Positions 19,959 to 27,271 of a DNA stretch of 27,686 nt are shown here, one piece after another. Each line of letters starts with the position of its first letter. The first letter of the stretch is position 1. Origin of the DNA: a virus; IMG/VR virus record IMGVR_UViG_3300033183_000149, positions 1-27,686 of that record; one strand, written 5' to 3'. Under the pieces are notes generated by a model. That model ran no database searches. It was not told where the DNA came from and saw only the letters and a program-made list of their open reading frames with translations. The position numbers were made by a program, and so were the translations under genes.

Positions 19959-21755
19959 ATGGCTAGCCTATTAGAACGTCTTAGTAAATTCATAACAAAG
20001 AACGCCCAACAAACAGCCGCAGAATATAACCGCGCTATATACCAGTATTTAGGCGAAAGTATTTTATGGAACCCAGAAAACGACCGCAGCTACATAGACG
20101 AAGGCTACCGTAAGAACGCTACAGTATACAGCTTAATAAACATAATTACCAAGGCGGCTACTACTATACCTTTCCAGGTGTACGAAAAACGAAGCGACAA
20201 CGACCTAAAGCGCTATAAGGCGCTAACGTCTGGCGTTATGGATAGCAGCACGATGTACCGCGCTAAGATGCTACAGAAAAACGCGCTAGTAGAAGTACAG
20301 GACACGCCACTACACCAACTACTAGACAGACCTAATGCGGCGCAGTCTTATAACAGCTGGCTAACAGAACTTATAGCTTTTGGTAAACTAACTGGTAACC
20401 GTTACATATACGGTATAGGACCAGACAGCGGACCAAACGAAGGTAAGTACAGCGAACTATATGTACTGCCCAGCCAGGTAGTAGAAATAGTTAGTAACGG
20501 TATTATGCAGCCAGTAAAAGAATACCGTATAGAATATAACGGCACTTATAGTATGCCAGCGGACTGCATACTACATATAAAAGACTTTAACCCATACTAC
20601 GACGGCACAGGTACACACCTATACGGACAAAGCCCACTACGCGCTGGTTTACGTAGTTTAACTACTAACAACGAAGCGGTAACTACTGGGGTTAAGTATC
20701 TACAGAACCAAACGGCTAGGGGTGTATTGATGTCCGAAGAAGGCGACCTAAACGAAGTACAGGCGCAACAGTTAAAGGACAAGTTTAGACAGCAATACCA
20801 GGGCGCTAATAATGGCGGCGACGTTATTATAACGCCAAAGAAATTAAGCTGGGTAAACTTTGGGTTAAACGCTGCGGACGTTTCGCTAATAGAACAATAT
20901 AACGCGTCTATTAAAGATATTTGTAACATATTTAACGTGCCAGTACAGCTGTTAAATAATACAGACGCCAGCACCTATAACAATATGAAGGAAGCCAAAA
21001 AGGCTTTATACCAGAACGCTGTAATACCAGAACTGGTAAAACTACGCGACGAACTGAACCGCTGGCTAGTACCTAAGTATGGCGACAACCTATACCTAGA
21101 CTTTGACTTTACAGCTATACCAGAACTACAGGAAGAAAACGACAAAGTAGTACAACAGTTAAGCGCCGCCTGGTGGATTACACCAAACGAAAAACGCGCT
21201 GTAATGAATTACGGAAAAGACGAAGACACCCCAGCTATGGACGACTACTATATACCTAGTAACCTACTGCCAGTAAGTAACCAGGATATAGAAATACCAG
21301 AACCAGCGCCTATGGCTGTAGATATTGAAGCTGAAAAACAACTAATAAAAGAAGCGCTTAAAGATATTGTAGTAAACGCCGAAATTATAGAAGCTAAAGC
21401 GGACGACCTAGACACTAAAGCCGAAAGCTACGACGACTACCCACAGGCGGCTAGTAACAACGCTAAACGTATGCTAGACTGGATAGAAAAATACGGTAGG
21501 GACGTAGTAACCGCTGGCACTAACGTAGGGCTAGCTAGGGCGCAGCAATTAAGCAAGCGCGAACCAATTAGCCTAGAAGTTTTAAAGCGCACTAAAAGCT
21601 ATTTAGAACGCGCCCAGGAATACAGTAAAGTAGACCCAAAGTACAAAGACGAACCCTGGCTAGATAACGGTTTCGTAGCTTACAATTTATGGGGCGGCGA
21701 AGCTATGCGTAAGTACGCAAACAAAAAGCTAGCCGAACTAGAAGACAATGCCTAA
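19959..21755 (+). CDS. Portal protein (HK97 type)
   Basis: A 598-aa protein forming the dodecameric vertex ring through which DNA enters. HK97-type portal sequence appears in order: NATVYSLINIITKAATTIPF (about 53-72), DTPLHQLLDRPNAAQSYNSW (114-133), LIAFGKLTGNRYIYGIGPDS (137-156), GQSPLRAGLRSLTTNNEAVT (223-242), NIFNVPVQLLNNTDASTYNN (about 325-344). The C-terminal 150 residues are charged and helical (DIEAEKQLIKEALKDIVVNA), longer than the minimal family, and end WLDNGFVAYNLWGGEAMRKY. The stop overlaps the MuF start by 8 bases. Confidence 0.92.
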   Translation: MASLLERLSKFITKNAQQTAAEYNRAIYQYLGESILWNPENDRSYIDEGYRKNATVYSLINIITKAATTIPFQVYEKRSDNDLKRYKALTSGVMDSSTMYRAKMLQKNALVEVQDTPLHQLLDRPNAAQSYNSWLTELIAFGKLTGNRYIYGIGPDSGPNEGKYSELYVLPSQVVEIVSNGIMQPVKEYRIEYNGTYSMPADCILHIKDFNPYYDGTGTHLYGQSPLRAGLRSLTTNNEAVTTGVKYLQNQTARGVLMSEEGDLNEVQAQQLKDKFRQQYQGANNGGDVIITPKKLSWVNFGLNAADVSLIEQYNASIKDICNIFNVPVQLLNNTDASTYNNMKEAKKALYQNAVIPELVKLRDELNRWLVPKYGDNLYLDFDFTAIPELQEENDKVVQQLSAAWWITPNEKRAVMNYGKDEDTPAMDDYYIPSNLLPVSNQDIEIPEPAPMAVDIEAEKQLIKEALKDIVVNAEIIEAKADDLDTKAESYDDYPQAASNNAKRMLDWIEKYGRDVVTAGTNVGLARAQQLSKREPISLEVLKRTKSYLERAQEYSKVDPKYKDEPWLDNGFVAYNLWGGEAMRKYANKKLAELEDNA

Positions 21756-23553
21756 ACCAAGACCAGGCGAAGACCGCAGTAGGTTTATTACTAGATGCGT
21801 AAGCGACGCCGAAAGCATAGCGGACTTTCCTAATACGCAGCAACGCGTAGCCTTTTGCTATAGCCAGTACGAACGCTATAGTAAGCCAGCTATAAGTAAG
21901 CAATTTAAACAAGTCTGGCAAACGTCTGTAGAACGCGAACGCGGTAAAATGGAACGCCAGTATATAGCTAAGCTACGTAAGTGGTATAACGCCGAATACG
22001 CTAAAGGGGTCCAGCAATTTGTAGACGAAGGGCGTATAATAGTACAGGGTCTTTTTCCTATTACGTTTTTGTCTTTTTTCTACGAAGAATACTACGAAGA
22101 AACAGGGCTACACTTTGCGAACTGGTATTTTAAAAACTATAAAAAGTTTATAAAGAAACAAAGCGCAGACCAATACCAGAACCAATGGCGCGCTAGTTTT
22201 GCTAGTTATGGCGCTAGCGTAGCGAAAACAAACGTAACACTAATACAGGGTACAGCGTTAAAGACGCTAATACAGCTAACAACCAAACTAAGCCGCGACC
22301 CAGAATTTCAAGCGCTAGGTACAGCTGAACAGGCGCGTATATTACGCCGACAATTTGACGGCTATAGTAAATACCAGGCTGAACGGTTTATAAAAACAGA
22401 AACCACAGCTATAAGCAATAGGGCTATACTAGAAAGCGCTACTACTATTTTTCCAGCAGACCAGCTGTATAAGGAATGGTCTACAGCGCTAGACGGACGA
22501 GAACGCGCAAGCCATAGGGCAGCAGACGGACAAAGCGTACCCTACGACCAGCCCTTTATAGTGCAAGGCGAAGAACTAATGGAACCAGGCGACAGACGCG
22601 GTAGCGCCAGTAACGTAATAAACTGTAGATGCGCCGCTATACCAGTACCTATAGAAGACGCTGTAGCCGTAGAAGGTTTAGAAAATATAGGCGTACAAAT
22701 GGCTGGCGAAAACCTAACAAGCGGACTAACCGCCGCAGACGTAGCTAGTATAGCCGCAACTGTAGGCGCGCCAAAACCAAAACCAAAGCCAAGGTACAGC
22801 GGACCAGACCAAGGCAAAGGCGAACCACTAGGCGACTACTTCGAAAGGGTAAACCACCCAGCACTAGACCAGTATAACGAAATAAAAAAGCTACAAGCCC
22901 AAGGCTTTATAGTAGGCGACAACGAACTACAAATACTAAAAGAAGTAAAGCAAAGCGTACCTATTACTTTGAAAGTAGGCGAAGATACAGCTATGCGCTA
23001 CCAGTTTGTAAGTGGGCGCGGGGCTTTTGATATTCAAATACTAGATATAAATATAGACCCTAAGCTATACCCTAAAAATAGTAGAAGGTTTACAGAAGCG
23101 TTAGTACACGAAATAGGACACCAGCTACACTACCAGCGAAACTGGCTAGGGCGTAAAGGCGTAGGTAATGCTACAGTAAATAGGATATTTAAGAAATACC
23201 AGCGCGAAGTAGGTTATAGCCCTAACTACGATACAGCAAAGCTAGACCGTATAGAAGGTATTTTATATACTATGCGTATGGAAAGCGCCGAAATAATGAA
23301 AAAATACAATTTAACAGAAGAAGAATTTATGCAGTATAGGGCTAGCGTAGCCGACTTTTTTGGCTGCCTTACTAAAGAAGCTGTAGGTTTCGGACACGGT
23401 AGGGACTACTATACCAGCCCAGCTAAAATGCGCGCCGAATTTATAGCGCACCTAGCCGAAAACTTCTACCACGGTAACCCAGTATTTAAGCACTACTTCC
23501 CTAAAGCCTACGAAGACACTAAAAAGATGTGGCTAGAACTTTTAAAAAGCTAA
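21748..23553 (+). CDS. MuF minor head protein fused to a zincin-like metallopeptidase domain
   Basis: A 601-aa multi-domain protein. Residues 1-43 have the phage motif 'PKP.PGE.R..F..RC...' with Cys17 and Cys37. Residues 45-300 are the MuF (SPP1 gp7/Mu F) head-morphogenesis region: a helical part, then RFIKTETTAISNRAILESAT (213-232), EWSTALDGRERASHRAADGQ (243-262) and the typical end ASNVINCRCAAIPV (287-300). A Pro/Lys linker (PKPKPKPR, 342-349) leads to a 250-residue domain with VHEIGHQL (453-460): an HExxH zinc site (His454, Glu455, His458). Possible third ligand: Glu564 in MRAEFIAHLAENF. MuF proteins are carried in heads and can be injected, so this may be a delivered peptidase. A 68-aa gene follows after 3 bases. 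Confidence 0.85.
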   Translation: MPKPRPGEDRSRFITRCVSDAESIADFPNTQQRVAFCYSQYERYSKPAISKQFKQVWQTSVERERGKMERQYIAKLRKWYNAEYAKGVQQFVDEGRIIVQGLFPITFLSFFYEEYYEETGLHFANWYFKNYKKFIKKQSADQYQNQWRASFASYGASVAKTNVTLIQGTALKTLIQLTTKLSRDPEFQALGTAEQARILRRQFDGYSKYQAERFIKTETTAISNRAILESATTIFPADQLYKEWSTALDGRERASHRAADGQSVPYDQPFIVQGEELMEPGDRRGSASNVINCRCAAIPVPIEDAVAVEGLENIGVQMAGENLTSGLTAADVASIAATVGAPKPKPKPRYSGPDQGKGEPLGDYFERVNHPALDQYNEIKKLQAQGFIVGDNELQILKEVKQSVPITLKVGEDTAMRYQFVSGRGAFDIQILDINIDPKLYPKNSRRFTEALVHEIGHQLHYQRNWLGRKGVGNATVNRIFKKYQREVGYSPNYDTAKLDRIEGILYTMRMESAEIMKKYNLTEEEFMQYRASVADFFGCLTKEAVGFGHGRDYYTSPAKMRAEFIAHLAENFYHGNPVFKHYFPKAYEDTKKMWLELLKS

Positions 23554-23556
23554 CAA

Positions 23557-23763
23557 ATGGACGAATACTTTAGACTAATAGACAGATATATAAAAGCAAA
23601 CCCAGACCAACAAAACCCAGAAACGTACTACAGGTATTTAGGTTTAGATAGGTCTATAGAATTACTTAAAAAGGCGCTAAAAGAAAACCTAGTATTTACT
23701 TATATAGATGCTGGCGAAAACGTGCTAGACGGTGGCGAAGTAACACTAATAAAAAAACCGTAA
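23557..23763 (+). CDS. 68-aa orphan directly behind the MuF-zincin gene
   Basis: A small acidic-neutral protein. The N-terminal half is helical (MDEYFRLIDRYIKANPDQQN, then ETYYRYLGLDRSIELLKKAL). The C-terminal half is strand-like (NLVFTYIDAGENVLDGGEVT) and ends LIKKP. It is translated 3 bases after the MuF gene and ends inside the next promoter (CGTAAATTTGTA overlaps the stop). MuF-linked toxins of other phages are often followed by an immunity gene, so an inhibitor of the zincin domain is one possibility. A small head protein or scaffold is another. No family recognised. Confidence 0.55.
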   Translation: MDEYFRLIDRYIKANPDQQNPETYYRYLGLDRSIELLKKALKENLVFTYIDAGENVLDGGEVTLIKKP

Positions 23764-23776
23764 ATTTGTACAAATT
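23759..23776 (+). promoter_or_regulatory. Late-type promoter motif with perfect palindrome, upstream of the prohead protease
   Basis: CGTAAATTTGTA (23759-23770) with TAAATTTG (23761-23768). AATTTGTACAAATT (23763-23776) is a perfect 14-base palindrome, 8 bases before the ATG. It partly overlaps the stop of the 68-aa gene. Confidence 0.6.
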
Positions 23777-23784
23777 ATTCTAAT

Positions 23785-24456
23785 ATGAGTATTTTATTTA
23801 AAAGCGCGCCACTAGGCGAATTAGTAGACGCAGACGAAAAAAAAGGTATAGTAAAAGGGTACGCTAGCTACTTTAATAATAAAGACAGCGACAGCGATAT
23901 TATACGCCCTGGTGCATACGCGAAGACTATTAAAGAAAATGGACACCGCGTAAAATACTTATACCAGCACAATATGGCGCAGCCTTTAGGTAAAATGGTA
24001 GAACTAGTAGAAGACGACAAAGGCTTAATGTTTACAGCTGAAATAGCAAAGACTACACTAGGTAACGACGTTATAGAACTTATGAAAGCTGGCGTAATTA
24101 CTGAAAACAGCGTAGGTATTCTACCAATACAAAAAGAACATAAAGGCGACTACCGCGAAATAACAGAAGTAAAGCTATACGAAGTAAGCGCCGTAACACT
24201 AGCGGCTAACGACCAGGCTAAAATACTAGACGTTAAAGGCGAAAAAGCCCAGGAAAACATTTTAAAAAGATACGATGCACTAGCCAAACTTGTACGCAAA
24301 GGCGAACTAAGCGACGAAATGGGCTACGCCATCGAAGCCGAACTACTAAAACTTAAAGGTTTATTCGCGACAGCTACTGCGCCGTCTAAGGACACGCAGC
24401 CAGTAGACGACAGCCAGGCGGTTTTTGAGTACTTACTAAATAAATTAAATCACTAA
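23785..24456 (+). CDS. Prohead protease (HK97 gp4 / S78 family)
   Basis: A 223-aa serine protease that matures the capsid. Visible: VKGYASYFNNKDSDSDIIRP (23-42), VKYLYQHNMAQPLGKM (56-71) with catalytic His62, VITENSVGILP (104-114) with catalytic Ser109, and YREITEVKLYEVSAVTLAAN (123-142), the strand holding the third active-site residue. Residues after about 150 (GEKAQENILKRYDALAKLVR and a Thr/Gln/Asp-rich linker) may act as scaffold until self-cleavage. It precedes the capsid gene by 21 bases, as in HK97-like phages. Confidence 0.92.
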   Translation: MSILFKSAPLGELVDADEKKGIVKGYASYFNNKDSDSDIIRPGAYAKTIKENGHRVKYLYQHNMAQPLGKMVELVEDDKGLMFTAEIAKTTLGNDVIELMKAGVITENSVGILPIQKEHKGDYREITEVKLYEVSAVTLAANDQAKILDVKGEKAQENILKRYDALAKLVRKGELSDEMGYAIEAELLKLKGLFATATAPSKDTQPVDDSQAVFEYLLNKLNH

Positions 24457-24477
24457 CAACCTTTATTTTTTTCACTA

Positions 24478-25662
24478 ATGACTGAAAATACAAAACAACA
24501 CCTAGACCAGTTAGGCGATATTATCGACGCTAAATTGGAAAAGGCGTACGGACAGGCGATTGAAAGCGCCAACGGAAAAGCAGACGAAATGTTAAAGTCT
24601 GAAATTTCTAACTTAACTAACCAATTTAACGAACGTTTTGACGCGTTAGAAGTAGCTAATAAAAAGCAATTTGAAGCTGGTAAAAAAGTTTCTTTTAAAG
24701 GTGCTTTAAACGAAGCTATTAACGAAGGCGCTATTGACGGATTACGTAACGGTACTACTAAAGCTGCACGTTTCGAAGTGAAGGCGGATATGACTACAGC
24801 CGACAACTATACTGGCGAAGTTATCCCAGCTGACCGCGTACCTGGTTATAAATTTGACCCTACTCGTTTGGTACATATGCGCCAGCTTATCCCACAAGGT
24901 TCTACTGCGTCTGACGTAGTACGCTATGTTAAGGAAAGCGCGTATACTAACGGTGTAGCACCTAAAGCAGAAGGTACAGCTGTAGCACAGTCTGACTTTG
25001 ACTTTACAGCTACTGACGCTAACGTACAGAAAATTGGTACTTACTTTAGACTTTCAGAAGAAATGCTAAACGACACACCACAGCTTACTAGCTACCTTTC
25101 AGCACGCGCGCCAGAAAAACTACTAGAAGTAGAAGACACGCAAATTTTGAACGGTAACGGTACTGCACCTAATTTGTCTGGTATTATTACAGATGCTGCG
25201 GACTTTGCCGCTGGTGGTTTTGCTAACGCTATTGAAAGCGCTAACGAATTTGACGTACTTACTGTAGCGTTGAACCAATTAGCACTAGCTAACTACGCCG
25301 CTGACTACATTATGATTAACCCTACTGACTTCCACAAAATTCTTTTGTTAAAGTCTTCGCAAAACGAATACTTAGTAAAAGATTGGAACCAAGGCTTACA
25401 GCCACGTATTAACGGCGTACCTGTAGTACTATCTACAGCAGTTACTTCTGACAAATACGTACTAGGTAACTTTGGAATGGGTACTCAGTTATGGATACGC
25501 GACAACGTAGGTGTAGAATTCTCTAGAGAAGACTCTACTAACTTCCGCGACGGTTTCGTAACTGTAAGAGTACAGGAACGCGTAGCGCTTACTAACTACC
25601 TACCTAACGCCTTTGTAAACGGCGACTTTAGCGTAGACAAAGCAGCCCTAGAAACTGCCTAG
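24478..25662 (+). CDS. Major capsid protein (HK97 fold)
   Basis: A 394-aa shell subunit. Residues 1-75 form a coiled-coil delta domain (LDQLGDIIDAKLEKAYGQAI, then EISNLTNQFNERFDALEVAN) that should be removed by the prohead protease. The mature HK97 core follows with VIPADRVPGYKFDPTRLVHM (about 116-135), QKIGTYFRLSEEMLNDTPQL (181-200), LEVEDTQILNGNGTAPNLSG (216-235) and YIMINPTDFHKILLLKSS (277-294), ending VALTNYLPNAFVNGDFSV. Codons shift from the phage norm: GGT, CGT, ATT/ATC and TCT replace GGC, CGC, ATA and AGC, as for a translation-optimised gene. A terminator follows. Confidence 0.95.
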   Translation: MTENTKQHLDQLGDIIDAKLEKAYGQAIESANGKADEMLKSEISNLTNQFNERFDALEVANKKQFEAGKKVSFKGALNEAINEGAIDGLRNGTTKAARFEVKADMTTADNYTGEVIPADRVPGYKFDPTRLVHMRQLIPQGSTASDVVRYVKESAYTNGVAPKAEGTAVAQSDFDFTATDANVQKIGTYFRLSEEMLNDTPQLTSYLSARAPEKLLEVEDTQILNGNGTAPNLSGIITDAADFAAGGFANAIESANEFDVLTVALNQLALANYAADYIMINPTDFHKILLLKSSQNEYLVKDWNQGLQPRINGVPVVLSTAVTSDKYVLGNFGMGTQLWIRDNVGVEFSREDSTNFRDGFVTVRVQERVALTNYLPNAFVNGDFSVDKAALETA

Positions 25663-25682
25663 TAGTATAACGCTATATACTA
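25663..25682. repeat. Inverted repeat at the capsid gene end
   Basis: TAGTATA (25663-25669) and TATACTA (25676-25682) form a 7-bp inverted repeat with a 6-nt spacer right after the stop. The same half-sites occur at 15435-15452 before the primase gene. It may be a protein site or simply an RNA hairpin. Confidence 0.45.
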
Positions 25683-25685
25683 AAC

Positions 25686-25715
25686 AAAACCCTGGCTAAC
25701 CGCTGGGGTTTTTTT
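25686..25715 (+). terminator. Intrinsic terminator after the major capsid gene
   Basis: AAAACCC (25686-25692) pairs with GGGTTTT (25706-25712) around a 13-nt loop, followed by further T. It stops capsid transcription before the early-type promoter at 25732. Confidence 0.85.
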
Positions 25716-25731
25716 ATACCCTGTAAAAAAG

Positions 25732-25773
25732 TTTAAGATTTATTTGTAGGTTTAAGATTAGTTTGTATATTAG
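25732..25773 (+). promoter_or_regulatory. Early-type promoter inside the head gene cluster
   Basis: TTTAAGATTTATTTG (25732-25746) gives a TTTG -33 box. TATATTAG (25766-25773) lies 19 bases on, with a second near-copy TTTAAGATTAGTTTG between (25751-25765). From the -7 box the next 20 bases share 17 with the promoter at 17627, including AAACAAAT. The first ATG is at 25793. Confidence 0.7.
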
Positions 25774-25792
25774 CCAAACAAATTATAACAAT

Positions 25793-25909
25793 ATGAAACG
25801 TAAGATAGAAAACTTTATTTTTGACTGTATTATATACTTTGCCGCTTTTGGCTTAATTACTGGTTTTGTGTATTTATGCGCCTTAGCAGACAAATGGGTA
25901 GGGCTATGA
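25793..25909 (+). CDS. 38-aa single-pass membrane peptide
   Basis: First gene behind the early-type promoter. A basic start (MKRKIENFIF) precedes a membrane span (about 9-31, DCIIYFAAFGLITGFVYLCA) with two Cys, then ADKWVGL. The stop overlaps the next ATG (ATGA). Expected in the inner membrane with N-in orientation. Function unknown; accessory gene by position. Confidence 0.6.
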   Translation: MKRKIENFIFDCIIYFAAFGLITGFVYLCALADKWVGL

Positions 25910-26046
25910 AATATACAAAGCATATACTAGGCTGGGGTTTATTAGCGCTGGGACTGCGCGACCTAGCTATATACGACGACTTTATAGGTCTTATTTTTAT
26001 GTTTATTTTAGGTTTAAGCGTTTTAGGATATGAGCAGCAACAGTAA
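25906..26046 (+). CDS. 46-aa two-span membrane peptide
   Basis: Overlaps the previous gene by 4 bases. A KYTKH start is followed by hydrophobic segments at 7-18 (ILGWGLLALGLR) and 27-43 (IGLIFMFILGLSVLGY) separated by DLAIYDD, then the polar QQQ. A short hairpin membrane protein is likely. Its 3' end overlaps the next gene by 17 bases in another frame. No family recognised. Confidence 0.6.
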   Translation: MKYTKHILGWGLLALGLRDLAIYDDFIGLIFMFILGLSVLGYEQQQ

Positions 26047-26200
26047 CACTACCAGGCGTAGTAAAACAATACTAGAAGACTTTAAAAGTCTAGTAGACCA
26101 GGAAAGGTTTAACAGCCTACCGATTACCCAGCAAATACTAGTTTTGCAGAAACTAACACAAGCTGGCGACATAATGCGCCGCTATACTGGCGTTAAATAA
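26030..26200 (+). CDS. 56-aa soluble helical protein
   Basis: A polar start (SSNSNTTRRSK) then two helices (TILEDFKSLVDQERFNSLPI and QQILVLQKLTQAGDIMRRYT). It has no Cys or membrane segment. It is the last of three overlapping genes transcribed from the early-type promoter and ends 36 bases before a strong terminator, so the three probably act together. No family recognised. Confidence 0.55.
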   Translation: MSSNSNTTRRSKTILEDFKSLVDQERFNSLPITQQILVLQKLTQAGDIMRRYTGVK

Positions 26201-26236
26201 GTATAGATTTATTTTTCTTTTGATTTTTTTGATGCA

Positions 26237-26268
26237 AAAAGCCGTCTAGTTTTAGACGGTTTTTTTTT
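26237..26268 (+). terminator. Intrinsic terminator after the three small genes
   Basis: CCGTCTA (26242-26248) and TAGACGG (26253-26259) pair with a GTTT loop. They are flanked by A upstream and nine T downstream, giving a strong bidirectional-looking terminator. Confidence 0.92.
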
Positions 26269-26276
26269 GTAGTTTA

Positions 26277-26669
26277 GTGCAAACAACTTTAAACAAAGTG
26301 GACCGTAACCAGCTGGGCTGTCTAGCAGAATATAAATTCAGCGTTAAAGCTATACAGGAAGGGTTTAACGTATCTATGCCACTACTAGATAGTAGCCCCT
26401 ACGACTGTATAATAGAACGCGACCTACAGCTATTTAAAATACAGGTAAAAAATATAAGTATAGAACGTAAGTTAAACCGCAACAGTATACACGTAGTACT
26501 ACGGCGCAGTACCGACTTCTACACAAAAGCCGAAGTAGATTTTTTTGCTATCTACTTTACGGTATATGAAGGCTTTTTTATTATACCTAATTATGAACAA
26601 AAGGCTTTAAGGTTATCAATAGACGGCAAGTACAAAGACAATTTTAATAACTTTGCACTTATAAAGTAG
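26277..26669 (+). CDS. Free-standing PD-(D/E)XK endonuclease, homing-type candidate
   Basis: A 130-aa nuclease starting at GTG (26277; a second GTG at 26298 is possible). The motif order LAEYKFSVKAIQEGFNVSMP (residues 16-35, Glu18), YDCII (42-46, Asp43) and LFKIQVKNIS (52-61, Gln56-x-Lys58) matches the PF11645/PDDEXK_5 pattern, in which Q-x-K replaces the usual E-x-K as in the homing enzyme I-Ssp6803I. It has its own terminators on both sides and lies between capsid and connector genes, a place where intron-free homing genes often insert. No promoter of either class is seen just upstream. Defence or repair nuclease roles remain possible. Confidence 0.7.
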   Translation: MQTTLNKVDRNQLGCLAEYKFSVKAIQEGFNVSMPLLDSSPYDCIIERDLQLFKIQVKNISIERKLNRNSIHVVLRRSTDFYTKAEVDFFAIYFTVYEGFFIIPNYEQKALRLSIDGKYKDNFNNFALIK

Positions 26670-26701
26670 ATATTCTGTTTTTACATTTTTGTTATTCTTA
26701 C

Positions 26702-26734
26702 AAAAGCGCTGCAATTAAGTGGCGCTTTTTTTTT
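26702..26734 (+). terminator. Intrinsic terminator after the endonuclease gene
   Basis: AAAAGCGC (26702-26709) pairs with GCGCTTTT (26722-26729) around a 12-nt loop, followed by a T run. The late-type promoter of the connector operon starts immediately behind it. Confidence 0.9.
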
Positions 26735-26746
26735 CGTATTTTTACA
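26735..26746 (+). promoter_or_regulatory. Late-type promoter motif upstream of the connector operon
   Basis: CGTATTTTTACA resembles the late motif (one base off TANNTTTG) and lies 14 bases before the ATG at 26761. After the terminator this is the only visible way to start the connector genes. Confidence 0.45.
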
Positions 26747-26760
26747 AAAAATATAACTAG

Positions 26761-27270
26761 ATGCGCCAGATAAAAATAAACAGTACTACAGGTAACGAAA
26801 TACTTACCGTAAGCGACGTTAAAAACTACGTACGTATAGATACTAGCGCCGACGACGCCTTAATAAGTAGAATGATAACCGAAGCGCGTATATACTGCGA
26901 AAACTACATAAGCCGCGATATAGTGCCAAAAAATAGAACGTACTACCTTAGCGAAACTAGCGAACTAATAAACATACCCTTTGGTCCAGTTAGCGAAATA
27001 TCTAGCGTTACTAGTGAAGGTAACGACGCCGACTATACAGCAAAAGGGCTAGATAACGAACTAATAGAACTAGACGGCGGTAGGTCTAAAGATGTTAAAA
27101 TAACTTACGTTACAACTGGGTTAAGCGACGACCTTATAAAAAACGCTATGCTGCAATTTATTAGCACGCTGTACGATAACCGCGCAGACTTTAAAACTGG
27201 TACTATAGTAGCCGACGTACCCACAGAAACCAGGGCGCTACTAGGTAGCTACCGTAATATGTTTGTATAG
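26761..27270 (+). CDS. Head-tail connector protein (HK97 gp6-like)
   Basis: A 169-aa protein that docks under the portal. It has the family's N-terminal helices: LTVSDVKNYVRIDTSADDAL (15-34) followed by ISRMITEARIYCENYISRDI, then a beta part YYLSETSELINIPFGPVSEI and a C-terminal helix DDLIKNAMLQFISTLYDNRA. This is the Phage_connect_1/gp6-like pattern. It ends one base before the head-closure ATG, and the five genes to 990 are one translation-coupled string across the contig junction. Confidence 0.87.
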   Translation: MRQIKINSTTGNEILTVSDVKNYVRIDTSADDALISRMITEARIYCENYISRDIVPKNRTYYLSETSELINIPFGPVSEISSVTSEGNDADYTAKGLDNELIELDGGRSKDVKITYVTTGLSDDLIKNAMLQFISTLYDNRADFKTGTIVADVPTETRALLGSYRNMFV

Positions 27271-27271
27271 T

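Noticed and set aside
27263-27271. TTG start for the head-closure gene
   Set aside because: It overlaps the previous stop; the ATG at 27272 gives the usual family N-terminus.
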